Source of the DNA: Magnetospirillum sp. UT-4
Lineage (GTDB): Bacteria > Pseudomonadota > Alphaproteobacteria > Rhodospirillales > Magnetospirillaceae
NCBI RefSeq assembly: GCF_902729435.1
Contig: NZ_CACVCG010000043.1
Location: forward strand, 1 to 62,299
Direction: 5' to 3'
Length of the DNA: 62,299 nt
A model generated the notes under the pieces. The model was not told where the DNA came from. It made no database searches and worked only from the letters and a program-made list of their open reading frames with translations. Positions 42,728 to 52,241 of the stretch are shown here, piece by piece; position 1 is the stretch's first letter; each line of letters opens with the position of its first letter. The translations under genes and the position numbers were made by a program.

Positions 42728-44971
42728 ATGGCAGGCGAGCGCCGCAGGCTCTGGCCCAGGACGATGGTGTGGGCACGCAGGGTCGGGCTGGCGCGCAAGC
42801 TCGCCTTCATGCTGGCGGCTGCAGTGGTCCCCTCGGTGGCCGCCACCTTCCTGGCCATGACCGTTTCGGGGCCGATCGGTCCCGATCCGGTCACCGTGCT
42901 GTCGCTGCTGGGGCTCGATCTCGCCCTGCTGCTGGCCCTCGGCGGCCTGGTGGTGGTGCGCATCCTGGCGGTGTGGAAGGCGCGCCGCCACGGCACCACC
43001 GGCTCGAAGCTGCATCTGCGCTTCATCGTCCTGTTCGCGCTGGTGGCGGTCACGCCGGCCATCGTGGTCTCCGCCGGCTCCACCGTGTTCTTCCGCTACG
43101 GCGTCGAAAGCTGGTTCTCCGACCGGGTGCGCACCGCGCTGCAGGCGTCGCAGGAGGTGGCCAAGGCCTATCTCGCGGAGCACCAGCAGATCATCGGCGG
43201 CGACGCCCTGGCGATGGCCAACGACATCAACCGCGAAGGCCTGACGCTGTCACGCACGCCGCAGCGGTTTTCCGGCTTCGTCTCGACCCAGGCGGCCATC
43301 CGCGGGCTGACCGAGGCCATCGTGTTCGAACGCCAGGGCTATCGCGTGCTGGCGCGCTCGGGCCTGGCCTTCTCCATCGAGAGCGGGCTGGCGCAGATTC
43401 CCGAGTGGGCGCTGGATAAGGCGCGCAACGGCGAGGTCGCGGTGCTCACCAGCGACGATGACGACCGCGTGCGCGCCCTGGTCAGCCTGCAGGGCTTCTT
43501 TGTCGAGACCTACCTCTATGTCGGCCGTTTCGTCGATCCCAAGGTGATCGGCCATATGGAGCAGACCTCGGCGGCGGTGGCGGAATACGAACGGCTGGAG
43601 GGGCGCCGCCTCGGCCTCGAGCGGGCGTTCTCGCTGGTCTTCGCGGTGGTGTCGCTGCTGCTGCTGCTGGCCGCGGTATGGGTCGGCCTGTCCATGGCCA
43701 CGAAGCTGGCGACACCCATCGCCCGGCTGATCGACGCGGCCGAGAAGGTGCGGTCCGGCGATCTGTCGGCGCGGGTGCGCGAAGACGGCGCCGACGAGGT
43801 CGGGACGCTGATCCGGGCCTTCAACCGGATGACCGGCCAGCTGGACGAGCAGCGGCGCGACCTCATCGACACCAACCGCGAGCTGGATGAACGCAACCGC
43901 TTCACTGAAACGGTGCTGGCCGGCGTCTCGGCCGGAATCGTCGGTCTCGACCGCAACGCCTGCGTCTACCTGCCGAACCGTTCGGCCTGCGACCTGTTGG
44001 GGCTGTCGCCGGAGGCGCTGATCGGGCGTCCGCTGGCCGAGGCGGTTCCGGAGCTCACCGACGTCCTGGACGAGGTGCGCCGCCGCCCCGACCGCCTGAT
44101 CCAGCACGAGGTCAAACTGTCCCGCGAGGGGCGGGCGCGCACCTTGCTGGTTCGCGTCGCTGCCGAGTCGCTGGATGCCGAGACCATCGGCTACGTCATC
44201 ACCTTCGACGACATCACCGAACTGGTCTCGGCCCAGCGCAAGGCCGCATGGGCCGATGTGGCCCGACGCATCGCCCACGAGATCAAGAACCCGCTGACCC
44301 CCATCCAGCTTTCGGCCGAACGCCTGAAACGCAAATATCTCAAGGAGATACAAAGCGATCCCGAGACCTACACGACGCTGATCGAGACCATCGTCCGCCA
44401 GGTCGGCGACATCGGCCGCATGGTCGACGAGTTCTCGTCCTTCGCCCGCATGCCGGCACCGCAGATGAAGCCCGACGACCTGGCCGACATCTGCCGGCAG
44501 GCGCTCTTCATGCAGCGCACCGGCTACCCCGATGTCGGCTTCGAGGCAGAGCTGCCCGATGGTGGCGTGACCCTGGTTTGCGACGGCCGCCTGGTGGGCC
44601 AGGCGCTGACCAATCTGCTGAAGAACGCCGTCGAGGGCATCCGGGGGCGGGAAGGGGAGGAACGGCCGCCCGGGCGAGTGAAGCTCGCCCTGGTCCGCGA
44701 GGCCGGCAAGGTGGTGGTGGAGGTTACCGACAACGGCAGGGGATTGCCGGTGGAAAACCGGGACCGCCTGACCGAACCCTACGTCACGACTCGCGCCAAG
44801 GGCACCGGATTAGGTCTTGCCATCGTCAAGAAAATCATGGAAGACCATGGGGGTGAGCTTTACCTGAAGGACGCTCCCGGAGGCGGGGCCTGCGTCGGGT
44901 TGGTGTTCCGCGACGCCGAGCTTCCGGTACCCGAATCGTCCCCCCACGCGACGGCAATCCATGGCGCATGA
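42728..44971 (+). CDS. ntrY: Membrane sensor kinase NtrY
   Basis: 747-residue sensor of the NtrYX pair, linked in various alphaproteobacteria to nitrogen use, redox/low oxygen and envelope processes. Seen: two N-terminal membrane helices plus a third (about 95-115) and, after an extracytoplasmic stretch, a fourth (about 290-315); HAMP ([22 protein letters not shown], split as [13 protein letters not shown]); PAS (about 390-490); HisKA with His in [20 protein letters not shown]; ATPase N, G1 (DNGRGLP) and G2 ([15 protein letters not shown]) boxes. Overlaps ntrX by 11 bases. Confidence 0.95.
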   Translation: MAGERRRLWPRTMVWARRVGLARKLAFMLAAAVVPSVAATFLAMTVSGPIGPDPVTVLSLLGLDLALLLALGGLVVVRILAVWKARRHGTTGSKLHLRFIVLFALVAVTPAIVVSAGSTVFFRYGVESWFSDRVRTALQASQEVAKAYLAEHQQIIGGDALAMANDINREGLTLSRTPQRFSGFVSTQAAIRGLTEAIVFERQGYRVLARSGLAFSIESGLAQIPEWALDKARNGEVAVLTSDDDDRVRALVSLQGFFVETYLYVGRFVDPKVIGHMEQTSAAVAEYERLEGRRLGLERAFSLVFAVVSLLLLLAAVWVGLSMATKLATPIARLIDAAEKVRSGDLSARVREDGADEVGTLIRAFNRMTGQLDEQRRDLIDTNRELDERNRFTETVLAGVSAGIVGLDRNACVYLPNRSACDLLGLSPEALIGRPLAEAVPELTDVLDEVRRRPDRLIQHEVKLSREGRARTLLVRVAAESLDAETIGYVITFDDITELVSAQRKAAWADVARRIAHEIKNPLTPIQLSAERLKRKYLKEIQSDPETYTTLIETIVRQVGDIGRMVDEFSSFARMPAPQMKPDDLADICRQALFMQRTGYPDVGFEAELPDGGVTLVCDGRLVGQALTNLLKNAVEGIRGREGEERPPGRVKLALVREAGKVVVEVTDNGRGLPVENRDRLTEPYVTTRAKGTGLGLAIVKKIMEDHGGELYLKDAPGGGACVGLVFRDAELPVPESSPHATAIHGA

Positions 44972-46358
44972 CATCCTGATTGTCGATGACGAAGCCGATA
45001 TCCGCGCACTCGTCGCCGGCATTCTCGAGGACGAAGGCTATTCCACCCGCGAGGCGGCCAATTCCGACGCGGCGCTCGAGGCGGTCCGGTCGCGCCGGCC
45101 CAGCCTGATCATCCAGGACATCTGGCTGCAGGGCTCGAACCTGGACGGCCTCGGCATCCTCGCCGCAGTGAAGCGCGAGCACCCCGACGTGCCGGTGGTG
45201 ATGATGTCCGGCCACGGCACCATCGAGACCGCGGTCGAGGCCATCCGCATCGGCGCCTACGATTTCGTCGAGAAGCCGTTCAAGGCCGACCGCCTGCTCA
45301 TCATCATCGACCGGGCCATCGAATCCGCCCGCCTGCGGCGCGAGAACGAAGAGTTGCGTCTGCGCGCCGGCGGCGCGGCGGTGGTGGCCGACGTGGTCGG
45401 CGCCTCGCCCTTCGTCCAGCAGGTGCGCCAGTCCATCGAGAAGGTGGCGCCGACCAATTCCCGGGTGCTGATCACCGGTCCCGCCGGCTCCGGCAAGGAG
45501 GTGGTGGCCCGCATCATCCACGCCCGCTCGCGGCGCGCCGAGGGGCCGTTCGTGGTGGTCAACTGCGCCGCCATGCATCCCGACCGCATGGAACTGGAAC
45601 TGTTCGGCAACGAACACGGCAGCGACGACGCCGCCCGCAAGATCGGCACCTTCGAGCAGGCCCATGGCGGCACGCTGCTGCTCGACGAGGTCGCCGACAT
45701 GCCGCTGGAGACCCAGGGCAAGATCGTGCGCGCCCTGCAGGACCAGACCTTCGAGCGCATCGGCGGCGGTCAGCGGGTCGAGGTGGACGTCCGCGTCATC
45801 GCCACCACCAACCGCGACCTGCAGGCCGAGATGGCGGCCGGGCGGTTCCGCGAGGATCTGTTCTACCGCCTCAACGTGGTGCCCATCCGGGTGCCGCCGT
45901 TGCGCGACCGCAAGGAGGACATTCCCTCCCTGGCCCGCCATTTCATGGGACTGGCCGCCCAGGCTGCCGGCGTGCAGTCCCGCCCCATCGGCGAGGACGC
46001 CCTTGCCGCCTTCCAGGCCTACGACTGGCCGGGCAACGTGCGCCAGCTGCGCAACGTGGTCGACTGGCTGCTGATCATGGCCCCCGGCGAGCCGGGCGAG
46101 GCTATCCGTGCCGACATGCTGCCCAGCGAGATCGGGGCCATCACTCCGGCCGTGCTGCGTTGGGAAAAATCAAGCGAAATCATGACATTGCCCTTACGCG
46201 AGGCGCGTGAGCTGTTCGAGCGGGAGTACCTGCTGGCCCAGATCAACCGGTTTGCCGGAAACATCTCGCGAACCGCCGCCTTCGTCGGCATGGAACGCTC
46301 GGCCCTTCACCGCAAGCTGAAGCTGCTGGGCGTCAATACCGACGAAAAGAAGGGTTGA
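44961..46358 (+). CDS. ntrX: Response regulator NtrX, lacking the GAFTGA loop
   Basis: 465 residues with receiver (Asp 53 in LIIQDIWLQGSN), AAA+ domain and Fis-type helix-turn-helix FAGNISRTAAFVGMERSALHR. Walker A is GPAGSGKEV and Walker B GGTLLLDEVADM. Where NtrC has [14 protein letters not shown], NtrX reads ELFGNEHGSDDAARKIG: the GAFTGA sigma-54 contact loop is missing. Such NtrX proteins are known in alphaproteobacteria and are thought to act without sigma-54, often as regulators or repressors at sigma-70 promoters. Start lies inside ntrY. Confidence 0.95.
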   Translation: MAHDILIVDDEADIRALVAGILEDEGYSTREAANSDAALEAVRSRRPSLIIQDIWLQGSNLDGLGILAAVKREHPDVPVVMMSGHGTIETAVEAIRIGAYDFVEKPFKADRLLIIIDRAIESARLRRENEELRLRAGGAAVVADVVGASPFVQQVRQSIEKVAPTNSRVLITGPAGSGKEVVARIIHARSRRAEGPFVVVNCAAMHPDRMELELFGNEHGSDDAARKIGTFEQAHGGTLLLDEVADMPLETQGKIVRALQDQTFERIGGGQRVEVDVRVIATTNRDLQAEMAAGRFREDLFYRLNVVPIRVPPLRDRKEDIPSLARHFMGLAAQAAGVQSRPIGEDALAAFQAYDWPGNVRQLRNVVDWLLIMAPGEPGEAIRADMLPSEIGAITPAVLRWEKSSEIMTLPLREARELFEREYLLAQINRFAGNISRTAAFVGMERSALHRKLKLLGVNTDEKKG

Positions 46359-46371
46359 ACGGGGGAACCCC

Positions 46372-47748
46372 ATGAAGGTCATCGTCTGCGGCGCCGGCCA
46401 GGTCGGCTTCAACATCGCCCATTACCTCGCCGGCGAGAACAACGACGTCACGGTCATCGACCAGCGGCCGGACCTGATCCGCAAGATCACCGATACCCTC
46501 GACGTGCAGGCCATCCTGGGCTACGCCTCGCATCCTTCGGTGCTGGAGCAGGCCGGCGCCGCCGATGCCGACATGCTGATCGCGGTGACCCACGCCGACG
46601 AGGTCAACATGGTCGCCTGCCAGGTCGCCCATTCCCTGTTCGACGTTCCCACCAAGATCGCTCGCGTGCGCTCGCAGTCCTACCTGCAGCCCATGTGGGC
46701 GACCATGTTCTCGCGCGACCATCTCCCCATCGACGTCATCATCAGCCCCGAGATCGAGGTGGCCCGCGCCATCACCCGGCGCATCCAGGTGCCCGGCGCC
46801 ATCGACGTGATCCCCATGGCCGGCGACAAGGTGCGGCTGATCGGGGTGCGCTGCGACGAGCAGACGCCGCTCATCAACACGCCGCTGCGCCAGCTGACCG
46901 TGCTGTTCCCGGACCTCAACATCGTCATCATCGGCATCGTCCGCGACGGGCGCTCGATCATTCCCAGCGCCGAGGACCAGATGCTGGATGGCGACGAGGT
47001 CTACTTCGTCGTCGATACCCAGCACGTCGATCGCGCCCTGTCGGCGTTCGGGCGCGAGGACCGCGAGGCGAGGCGGATCATCATCTTCGGCGGCGGCAAT
47101 ATCGGCCTGTTCCTGGCCCAGCACCTGGAAGCCGAATTCCCCAACGCCTCGGTGAAGGTCATCGAGGCCAACAAGGACCGGGCGGAATATGTCGCCAAGA
47201 CCTTGCACCGCTCGGTGGTGATCAATGGCGACGTGCTCGATCCCGACATCCTGTCCGAGGCCAGCGTGTCGGCCGCCGAGACCGTGGTTTCGGTGACCAA
47301 CGACGACGAGACCAACATCCTGGCGGCGCTGCTGGCCAAGCGCTACGGCGCCCGCAGGGCCATGTGCCTGATCAACAAGACCACCTACAACGCCCTGATG
47401 GGGCCGCTGGGCATCGACGTGGTGGTCAGCCCGCGGGCCATCACCGTATCCAACATCCTTCAGCACGTCCGCCGCGGCCGCATCCACGCCGTCCACTCGC
47501 TGCACGAGGGGTTCGGCGAGTTGATCGAAGCCGACGCCTTGGAAACCTCGAGCCTGGTCGGCAAGCCGTTGCGCGAGGTGAAGCTGCCCAACGGGGTCCT
47601 GGTCGGAGCGGTTGTCCGCGACGGCACCGTCATCTCGCCGCGCGGCGCCACAATCGTCCAGGCCGGTGACCGGGTGGTACTGTTCGCCGCCTCGGACGCG
47701 GTGAAGAAGGTCGAAAAGATGTTCTCGGTCCGGCTGGAGTATTTCTGA
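46372..47748 (+). CDS. trkA: Trk potassium uptake regulator TrkA
   Basis: 458-residue NAD(H)/ATP-binding gating subunit of the Trk K+ channel. Seen: two RCK repeats, each with a Rossmann loop (VCGAGQVGFNIAHYLA, residues 4-19; IFGGGNIGLFLAQHL, about 237-251) and a TrkA-C domain (about 140-220 and 370-455). Follows ntrX by 13 bases, so expression may be tied to NtrYX. The channel TrkH is not in the window. Confidence 0.96.
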   Translation: MKVIVCGAGQVGFNIAHYLAGENNDVTVIDQRPDLIRKITDTLDVQAILGYASHPSVLEQAGAADADMLIAVTHADEVNMVACQVAHSLFDVPTKIARVRSQSYLQPMWATMFSRDHLPIDVIISPEIEVARAITRRIQVPGAIDVIPMAGDKVRLIGVRCDEQTPLINTPLRQLTVLFPDLNIVIIGIVRDGRSIIPSAEDQMLDGDEVYFVVDTQHVDRALSAFGREDREARRIIIFGGGNIGLFLAQHLEAEFPNASVKVIEANKDRAEYVAKTLHRSVVINGDVLDPDILSEASVSAAETVVSVTNDDETNILAALLAKRYGARRAMCLINKTTYNALMGPLGIDVVVSPRAITVSNILQHVRRGRIHAVHSLHEGFGELIEADALETSSLVGKPLREVKLPNGVLVGAVVRDGTVISPRGATIVQAGDRVVLFAASDAVKKVEKMFSVRLEYF

Positions 47749-48426
47749 GTGCCGGACGCGACCAGGCCCTCGGCCATCCTGTTCGACTGGGACAACACCC
47801 TTGTCGATTCCTGGGTCTGCATCCGCGAGGCCTACAACATCACCTTTCGCCATTTCGGCATGCCGGAATGGAGCATGGCGGAGACGCGGGCCAACGTCGC
47901 CAAGTCCATGCGCGATTCCTTTCCCCAGATGTTCGGCGAACGCTGGACCGAAGCCAGGGACGTGTTCTACCAGGGGTTCGAATCCATCCATCTCAGCCAT
48001 CTGAGGGAACTGCCCGGGGCCGGGGCGATGCTGGCCGACCTGGCGGAGCGAAGAATCTTCCTTGCGGTGGTCAGCAACAAGCGCGGCGCCTTCCTGCGCA
48101 AGGAGGCCGAGGCGCTGGGCTGGTCCGGCCTGTTCGGCGCCCTGGTCGGGGCCGCCGATGCCGCCGCCGACAAGCCGGCGGTGGATCCGGTCCATCTTGC
48201 CCTGGAACGGGCCGGCGTGGCGGCGGGACCGGCGGTGTGGTTCGTCGGTGATGCGGCCATCGACATGCATTGCGCCGCCAATGCGGGATGTGTCGGCATC
48301 GTGATGCGGTCCGATCCCCCCCTCGAGGAGGAGTTCGCCACCTACCCGCCGGCCTACACCCTTGGGGATTGCAGGGCTTTGGTCACTCTTGTGGACGAAC
48401 TATCGGTTCCCATATCGGCGAATTGA
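47749..48426 (+). CDS. HAD-superfamily phosphatase (phosphoglycolate phosphatase-like)
   Basis: 225 residues. Seen: motif I LFDWDNTLVDSW with both Asp, motif II VVSNKRG, motif III Lys near EADKP-like AADKPAVDPVH, and motif IV VWFVGDAAIDMHCA. An alpha-helical cap (about 20-90) fits subfamily IA. Substrate cannot be told; phosphoglycolate or a sugar phosphate is likely. GTG start directly abuts the trkA stop. Confidence 0.88.
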   Translation: MPDATRPSAILFDWDNTLVDSWVCIREAYNITFRHFGMPEWSMAETRANVAKSMRDSFPQMFGERWTEARDVFYQGFESIHLSHLRELPGAGAMLADLAERRIFLAVVSNKRGAFLRKEAEALGWSGLFGALVGAADAAADKPAVDPVHLALERAGVAAGPAVWFVGDAAIDMHCAANAGCVGIVMRSDPPLEEEFATYPPAYTLGDCRALVTLVDELSVPISAN

Positions 48427-48504
48427 TGATAACGAAATGGCTTCAGGGAGGCTCCTTGGAGGCCTTTGACGCTCGGTTCGGGCAATAAGAACGGAAGACC
48501 AACC

Positions 48505-48759
48505 ATGTCCGCAGAGAAGTCCCAGAACGTACAGGACGTCTTTCTCAACCATATACGCAAGCATAAGACCCCGGTCACCATCTTCCTGGTCAACGGGGTG
48601 AAGCTTCAGGGGATTGTCACCTGGTTCGACAATTTCTCGGTGCTGCTGCGGCGGGACGGCCATACGCAACTGGTTTACAAGCACGCCATTTCCACGGTGA
48701 TGCCATCGACGCCAATCCAGCTGTTCGAGCCGCCGGTCAAGGAAGGTGGTGAAGAGTAG
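48505..48759 (+). CDS. hfq: RNA chaperone Hfq
   Basis: 84-residue Sm-like hexamer that pairs small RNAs with mRNAs. Seen: [19 protein letters not shown], Sm1 [21 protein letters not shown] (given as [14 protein letters not shown]), Sm2 YKHAISTV. The usual short alphaproteobacterial form without a long C-tail. ATG 48505 is the standard start. Followed without gap by hflX, as in most Proteobacteria. Confidence 0.98.
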   Translation: MSAEKSQNVQDVFLNHIRKHKTPVTIFLVNGVKLQGIVTWFDNFSVLLRRDGHTQLVYKHAISTVMPSTPIQLFEPPVKEGGEE

Positions 48760-50067
48760 GTGACGGAAGGTCACGCGGGGACGCAGCGCCAGCGCGCCAT
48801 GGTCATCCATCCGGCCCTGAAGGCCGGGGACGATGGTGCGCGCGAGCCCGAGGCGCGCCTGGACGAGGCGGTCGGCCTGGCCCAGGCCATCGACCTCGAC
48901 ATCGTTCATTCCGAAGTCGTACCGGTCTCTGCCCGGCGCCCGGCCACGCTGTTGGGCAAGGGCGCGGTGGAACGGCTCGCCCCGCTGGTCAAGGAGCGGG
49001 AGATCGCCGTCGCGGTCATGGACGGCCACCTGTCGCCGGTGCAGCAGCGCAACCTGGAAAAGGCCTGGGCGTGCAAGGTCATCGACCGCACCGGGCTGAT
49101 CCTCGAGATTTTCGGCGAGCGGGCGCGGACCCGCGAGGGCAGCCTGCAGGTGGAACTGGCGGCGCTGAGCTATCAGCGTTCGCGGCTGGTGCGGTCCTGG
49201 ACCCACCTGGAGCGCCAGCGCGGCGGCTTCGGCTTCCTCGGCGGGCCGGGCGAGACCCAGATCGAGGCCGACCGCCGGATGATCGGCGAACGCATCGTCA
49301 AGCTGAAGCGCGAGTTGGACGAGGTCAAACGGACCCGCGAACTGCATCGCAGCGCCCGGCGCAAGGTGCCGTATCCCATCGTCGCCCTGGTCGGCTACAC
49401 CAATGCCGGCAAGTCCACCCTGTTCAATCGCCTGACCCGGGCCGAGGTGCTGGCCAAGGACATGCTGTTCGCCACCCTGGATCCGACCATGCGCGGGCTC
49501 GCGCTGCCGTCAGGGCGCCGGGTCATCCTGTCCGACACCGTGGGGTTCGTCTCGGACCTGCCGCACGAGCTGGTGGCGGCGTTCCGCGCGACGCTGGAGG
49601 AGGTGCTGGAGGCCGACGTGGTGGTTCATGTCCGCGACGTCGCCCACCCCGATACCGAGGCCCAGGCCACCGACGTCGAGGCGGTGCTGCGCGAACTGGG
49701 ATTGGCCGAGATGGTGGATCGCGGGCTGGTCGAGGTGCTGAACAAGACCGACCTTCTGGATGAACACGACCGCATCGAGGTCGCCAACCAGGCTCGGCGG
49801 CGGCCCGATACCGTCTCGCTGTCGGCGTGGACGGGCGAGGGGATGGATGATCTGCTGGCCTGCCTGGACCGGCGCCTGACCGAGGGACGGCAGGTGGTGG
49901 ACGTGGAACTGCCGCTCAGCGACGGTGCCTCCATCGCCTGGCTGTACCGCCATGGCGAGGTGGTGGCGCGGCGGGACGGCGACCACAGTGCCTTCCTGCG
50001 GGTCCGCCTCGATCCCGCCGACGCCCAAAGGTTCCAGCGCCGCCAGGCCGAGGGGAGGGGAAAATGA
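48760..50067 (+). CDS. hflX: GTPase HflX
   Basis: 435-residue ribosome-associated GTPase that splits stalled ribosomes. Seen: N-terminal HflX domain (LLGKGAVERLAPLV, VMDGHLSPVQQRNLEK, RTREGSLQVELAAL, GGFGFLGGPGETQIEADRR), G1 GYTNAGKSTLFN, G3 DTVGFVSDLP, G4 NKTD and SLSAWTG as G5. GTG start follows the hfq stop with no spacer; overlaps the next gene by 4 bases. Confidence 0.97.
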   Translation: MTEGHAGTQRQRAMVIHPALKAGDDGAREPEARLDEAVGLAQAIDLDIVHSEVVPVSARRPATLLGKGAVERLAPLVKEREIAVAVMDGHLSPVQQRNLEKAWACKVIDRTGLILEIFGERARTREGSLQVELAALSYQRSRLVRSWTHLERQRGGFGFLGGPGETQIEADRRMIGERIVKLKRELDEVKRTRELHRSARRKVPYPIVALVGYTNAGKSTLFNRLTRAEVLAKDMLFATLDPTMRGLALPSGRRVILSDTVGFVSDLPHELVAAFRATLEEVLEADVVVHVRDVAHPDTEAQATDVEAVLRELGLAEMVDRGLVEVLNKTDLLDEHDRIEVANQARRRPDTVSLSAWTGEGMDDLLACLDRRLTEGRQVVDVELPLSDGASIAWLYRHGEVVARRDGDHSAFLRVRLDPADAQRFQRRQAEGRGK

Positions 50068-50831
50068 AGCCGGCCGAAGCCGCCCGCGTCACCGCCATCA
50101 TCCGCGCGGTTGCCGAAGCCGAGGTGCTGCCCCGCTTCCGCAATCTCGGCCGCGACCAGATTCGTGAAAAGGCGCCGCATCAGCTGGTGACCGAGGCGGA
50201 CATCCAGGCGGAACGGGTGCTGTCAACCGTGTTGACGGCCGAGTTCGGGGGGGCGGTTGTGGGCGAGGAGGGGGTGCACGACAATCCCGGCCTGATGGAC
50301 GCCCTGGGCCGCCCCGGCATGGTCTGGGTACTCGATCCGGTCGATGGCACCGCCAATTTCGCCCACGGCAATCCGCGCTTCGCGGTCATCGTCGCCCTGG
50401 TGGTGGACGGCGAGACGGTGGCGGGCTGGATTCACGACCCGGTGCCGAACCGGACGGTGGTGGCGCTGAAGGGGCAGGGGGCCTTCCGCGACGGCAATCC
50501 GGTGCGGGTGGCGGCCGAGGTGCCGCTGGACCGCATGTCCGGCTCGGTGAAGCGCACCGGCGCGGTGGCGTCGCGGGTGCTGCACGTGGCGCGGCGGGGC
50601 AGTGCCGCCCACGACTACCTCGACCTCGCCACCGGTCGCCTGCATTTCGCCCATTTCCGCCGGCTGATGCCGTGGGACCACGCCGCCGGCGTTCTGATCC
50701 ATGAGGAAGCCGGCGGGGTCGCCGCCCTGCTCGACGGGGCGCCCTACACGGCGCTGCCCCATCCCGACCGGCAATTGCTGATGGCGCCGGGCCGGTCGAG
50801 CTGGGACCAGCTGGCGCGGCTGATCGGCTGA
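50064..50831 (+). CDS. Inositol monophosphatase family protein
   Basis: 255-residue Mg2+-dependent phosphatase of the IMPase/FBPase fold. Seen: VTEADIQAE, GEEGVHDNP with the metal Glu, WVLDPVDGTANFAHGNPRFAV (split as VLDPVDGTANFAHGN) with the DPxDGT motif, and WDHAAGVLIHEEAGG at the C-terminus. Could be SuhB-like, histidinol phosphatase or CysQ-like; substrate not decidable. ATGA overlap with hflX. Confidence 0.9.
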   Translation: MKPAEAARVTAIIRAVAEAEVLPRFRNLGRDQIREKAPHQLVTEADIQAERVLSTVLTAEFGGAVVGEEGVHDNPGLMDALGRPGMVWVLDPVDGTANFAHGNPRFAVIVALVVDGETVAGWIHDPVPNRTVVALKGQGAFRDGNPVRVAAEVPLDRMSGSVKRTGAVASRVLHVARRGSAAHDYLDLATGRLHFAHFRRLMPWDHAAGVLIHEEAGGVAALLDGAPYTALPHPDRQLLMAPGRSSWDQLARLIG

Positions 50832-50833
50832 TC

Positions 50834-51604
50834 TCAGCCTTCCCGGTAGACCGTCAGGCCGGCCGGCCCCTGGGACACCGGCATCATCTCGATGCGGTTG
50901 ATGTTGACGTGGGCGGGCAGGCAGGTGGCCCACACCACCGCCTCGGCGACGTCCTCGGAGGTGAGCGGCGTGGTGCCGGCATAGACCTTGGCCGCCGCCT
51001 CGGCATCGCCCTTGAACCGGACCAGCGAGAATTCCGAGCCGCCGCACAGGCCGGGCTCGATATTGGTCACCCGGATGCGGGTCCGCACCAGATCGGCGAT
51101 CAGGTTGAGGGAGAACTGGGTCACCGCCGCCTTGGTGGCGCCGTAGGCGTTGCCGCCGGGATAGGGATAGGTGCCGGCGATGGAGGAGATGTTGACCACG
51201 TGGCCGCGGTCGCGGGCGACCATGCCCGGCAGAACCGCGCGGGTCACGTACATCAGGCCCTTCAGGTTGGTATCGACCATGCGCTCCCAGTCGTCCAGGT
51301 CGGTCTGGTGTGCCGGCTCCAGGCCCAGGGCCAGGCCGGCGTTGTTGATCAGCACGTCGATGGCGGCAAAGTCGGGGGGGAGGGCGGCGATGGCGGCATC
51401 GACCGCCTTGCGGTCGCGCACGTCCAGGACCACGGTGGCAAGCCTGCAGCCGTGCAACTCCGCGGCCAGCCCGTCGAGGCGGTCGCGGCGGCGGCCGCAC
51501 AGCACCAGGCGGGCCCCCAGTTCGGCGTAGCGGCGCGCCATGGCCTCGCCGAATCCGGCGGTGGCGCCGGTGATGAACACGGTGCGGTCGGACCAGGGAC
51601 TCAT
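50834..51604 (-). CDS. Short-chain dehydrogenase, YdfG-like
   Basis: 256-residue NAD(P)-dependent SDR. Seen: cofactor loop TGATAGFGEAMARRY (12-19), CGRRRDRL suggesting NADP, NNAGLALG, catalytic Ser in VNISSIAGTYPYPGGN, YGATK with Tyr and Lys, and EPGLCGGSEFSLVRF, wording typical of YdfG / serine 3-dehydrogenase / malonic semialdehyde reductase proteins. ATG 51604 is chosen so that the cofactor loop starts near residue 12. Converges on the phosphatase gene with 2 bases between. Confidence 0.9.
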   Translation of the reverse strand: MSPWSDRTVFITGATAGFGEAMARRYAELGARLVLCGRRRDRLDGLAAELHGCRLATVVLDVRDRKAVDAAIAALPPDFAAIDVLINNAGLALGLEPAHQTDLDDWERMVDTNLKGLMYVTRAVLPGMVARDRGHVVNISSIAGTYPYPGGNAYGATKAAVTQFSLNLIADLVRTRIRVTNIEPGLCGGSEFSLVRFKGDAEAAAKVYAGTTPLTSEDVAEAVVWATCLPAHVNINRIEMMPVSQGPAGLTVYREG

Positions 51605-51611
51605 TCGGGCC

Positions 51612-52241
51612 TCACAGGGGGCGGGCGGGATCGGGATCGCGCAGGAACACCAGCGTCGGCGTCGGCGACAGCGCGTTCTCGATGCGCCAGATGAAGACCT
51701 GGTAGGCGCCAAAGGCGCGGACTTCGGTCGCATTGTGCTTCATCACCTTGCCGTCGGTGGTGATGCGGAACTCGCCCTCCATGCCGATGCCGAGCTCGGC
51801 CATGCGCTGGGCGTCGGACGCCTTGACCCCGTTGGCGTCGATGATGATGGTGCCGTCCTCGTTGGACTTGAGCGAAATCAGGCGGGCGTCGCGGCGCAGG
51901 AACGAGGACAGCTGGACCTTGGCCAGCCGGCCCTGGCGCTCGTATTTGACGTGGAAGCGGCCCTTGCCGGCCTTCTTCAGGTCCTTGATGGCGGTGTCGC
52001 GCACCAAGTCCTTGTAGATGTTGTTGTGACGCTCTTCCTCGTTTTCCGGGGTGATACGGCCCTCGGCATAAGCGTGCAGAATGGGAGCGAAGATCAGGTC
52101 GCCCTCGTAGGTGAGGGCGTAGTCGCCGAAGCGCGAGATGCGCAGCTCGCCGCGGAATTTGTCGGGGATATAGCACGACGACAGCAGCATGATCAGGGAC
52201 AAGGCGGCGAGGGTCCGCGCCAGATGGCCAATGCGTTTCAT
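51612..52241 (-). CDS. Lipoprotein of unknown function
   Basis: 209 residues with a lipobox LLSSC (Cys 23), so a membrane-attached lipoprotein; +2 residue after Cys is Tyr, consistent with outer-membrane sorting. Mature part is beta-rich with many short charged strands (GELRISRFGDYALTYEGDL, RFHVKYERQGRLAKV). Contains a helix of acidic/basic residues near 80. No family recognised. Overlaps mazG by 4 bases (ATGA) and is 7 bases from the SDR gene, so it belongs to a mazG-lipoprotein-SDR unit. Confidence 0.75.
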   Translation of the reverse strand: MKRIGHLARTLAALSLIMLLSSCYIPDKFRGELRISRFGDYALTYEGDLIFAPILHAYAEGRITPENEEERHNNIYKDLVRDTAIKDLKKAGKGRFHVKYERQGRLAKVQLSSFLRRDARLISLKSNEDGTIIIDANGVKASDAQRMAELGIGMEGEFRITTDGKVMKHNATEVRAFGAYQVFIWRIENALSPTPTLVFLRDPDPARPL

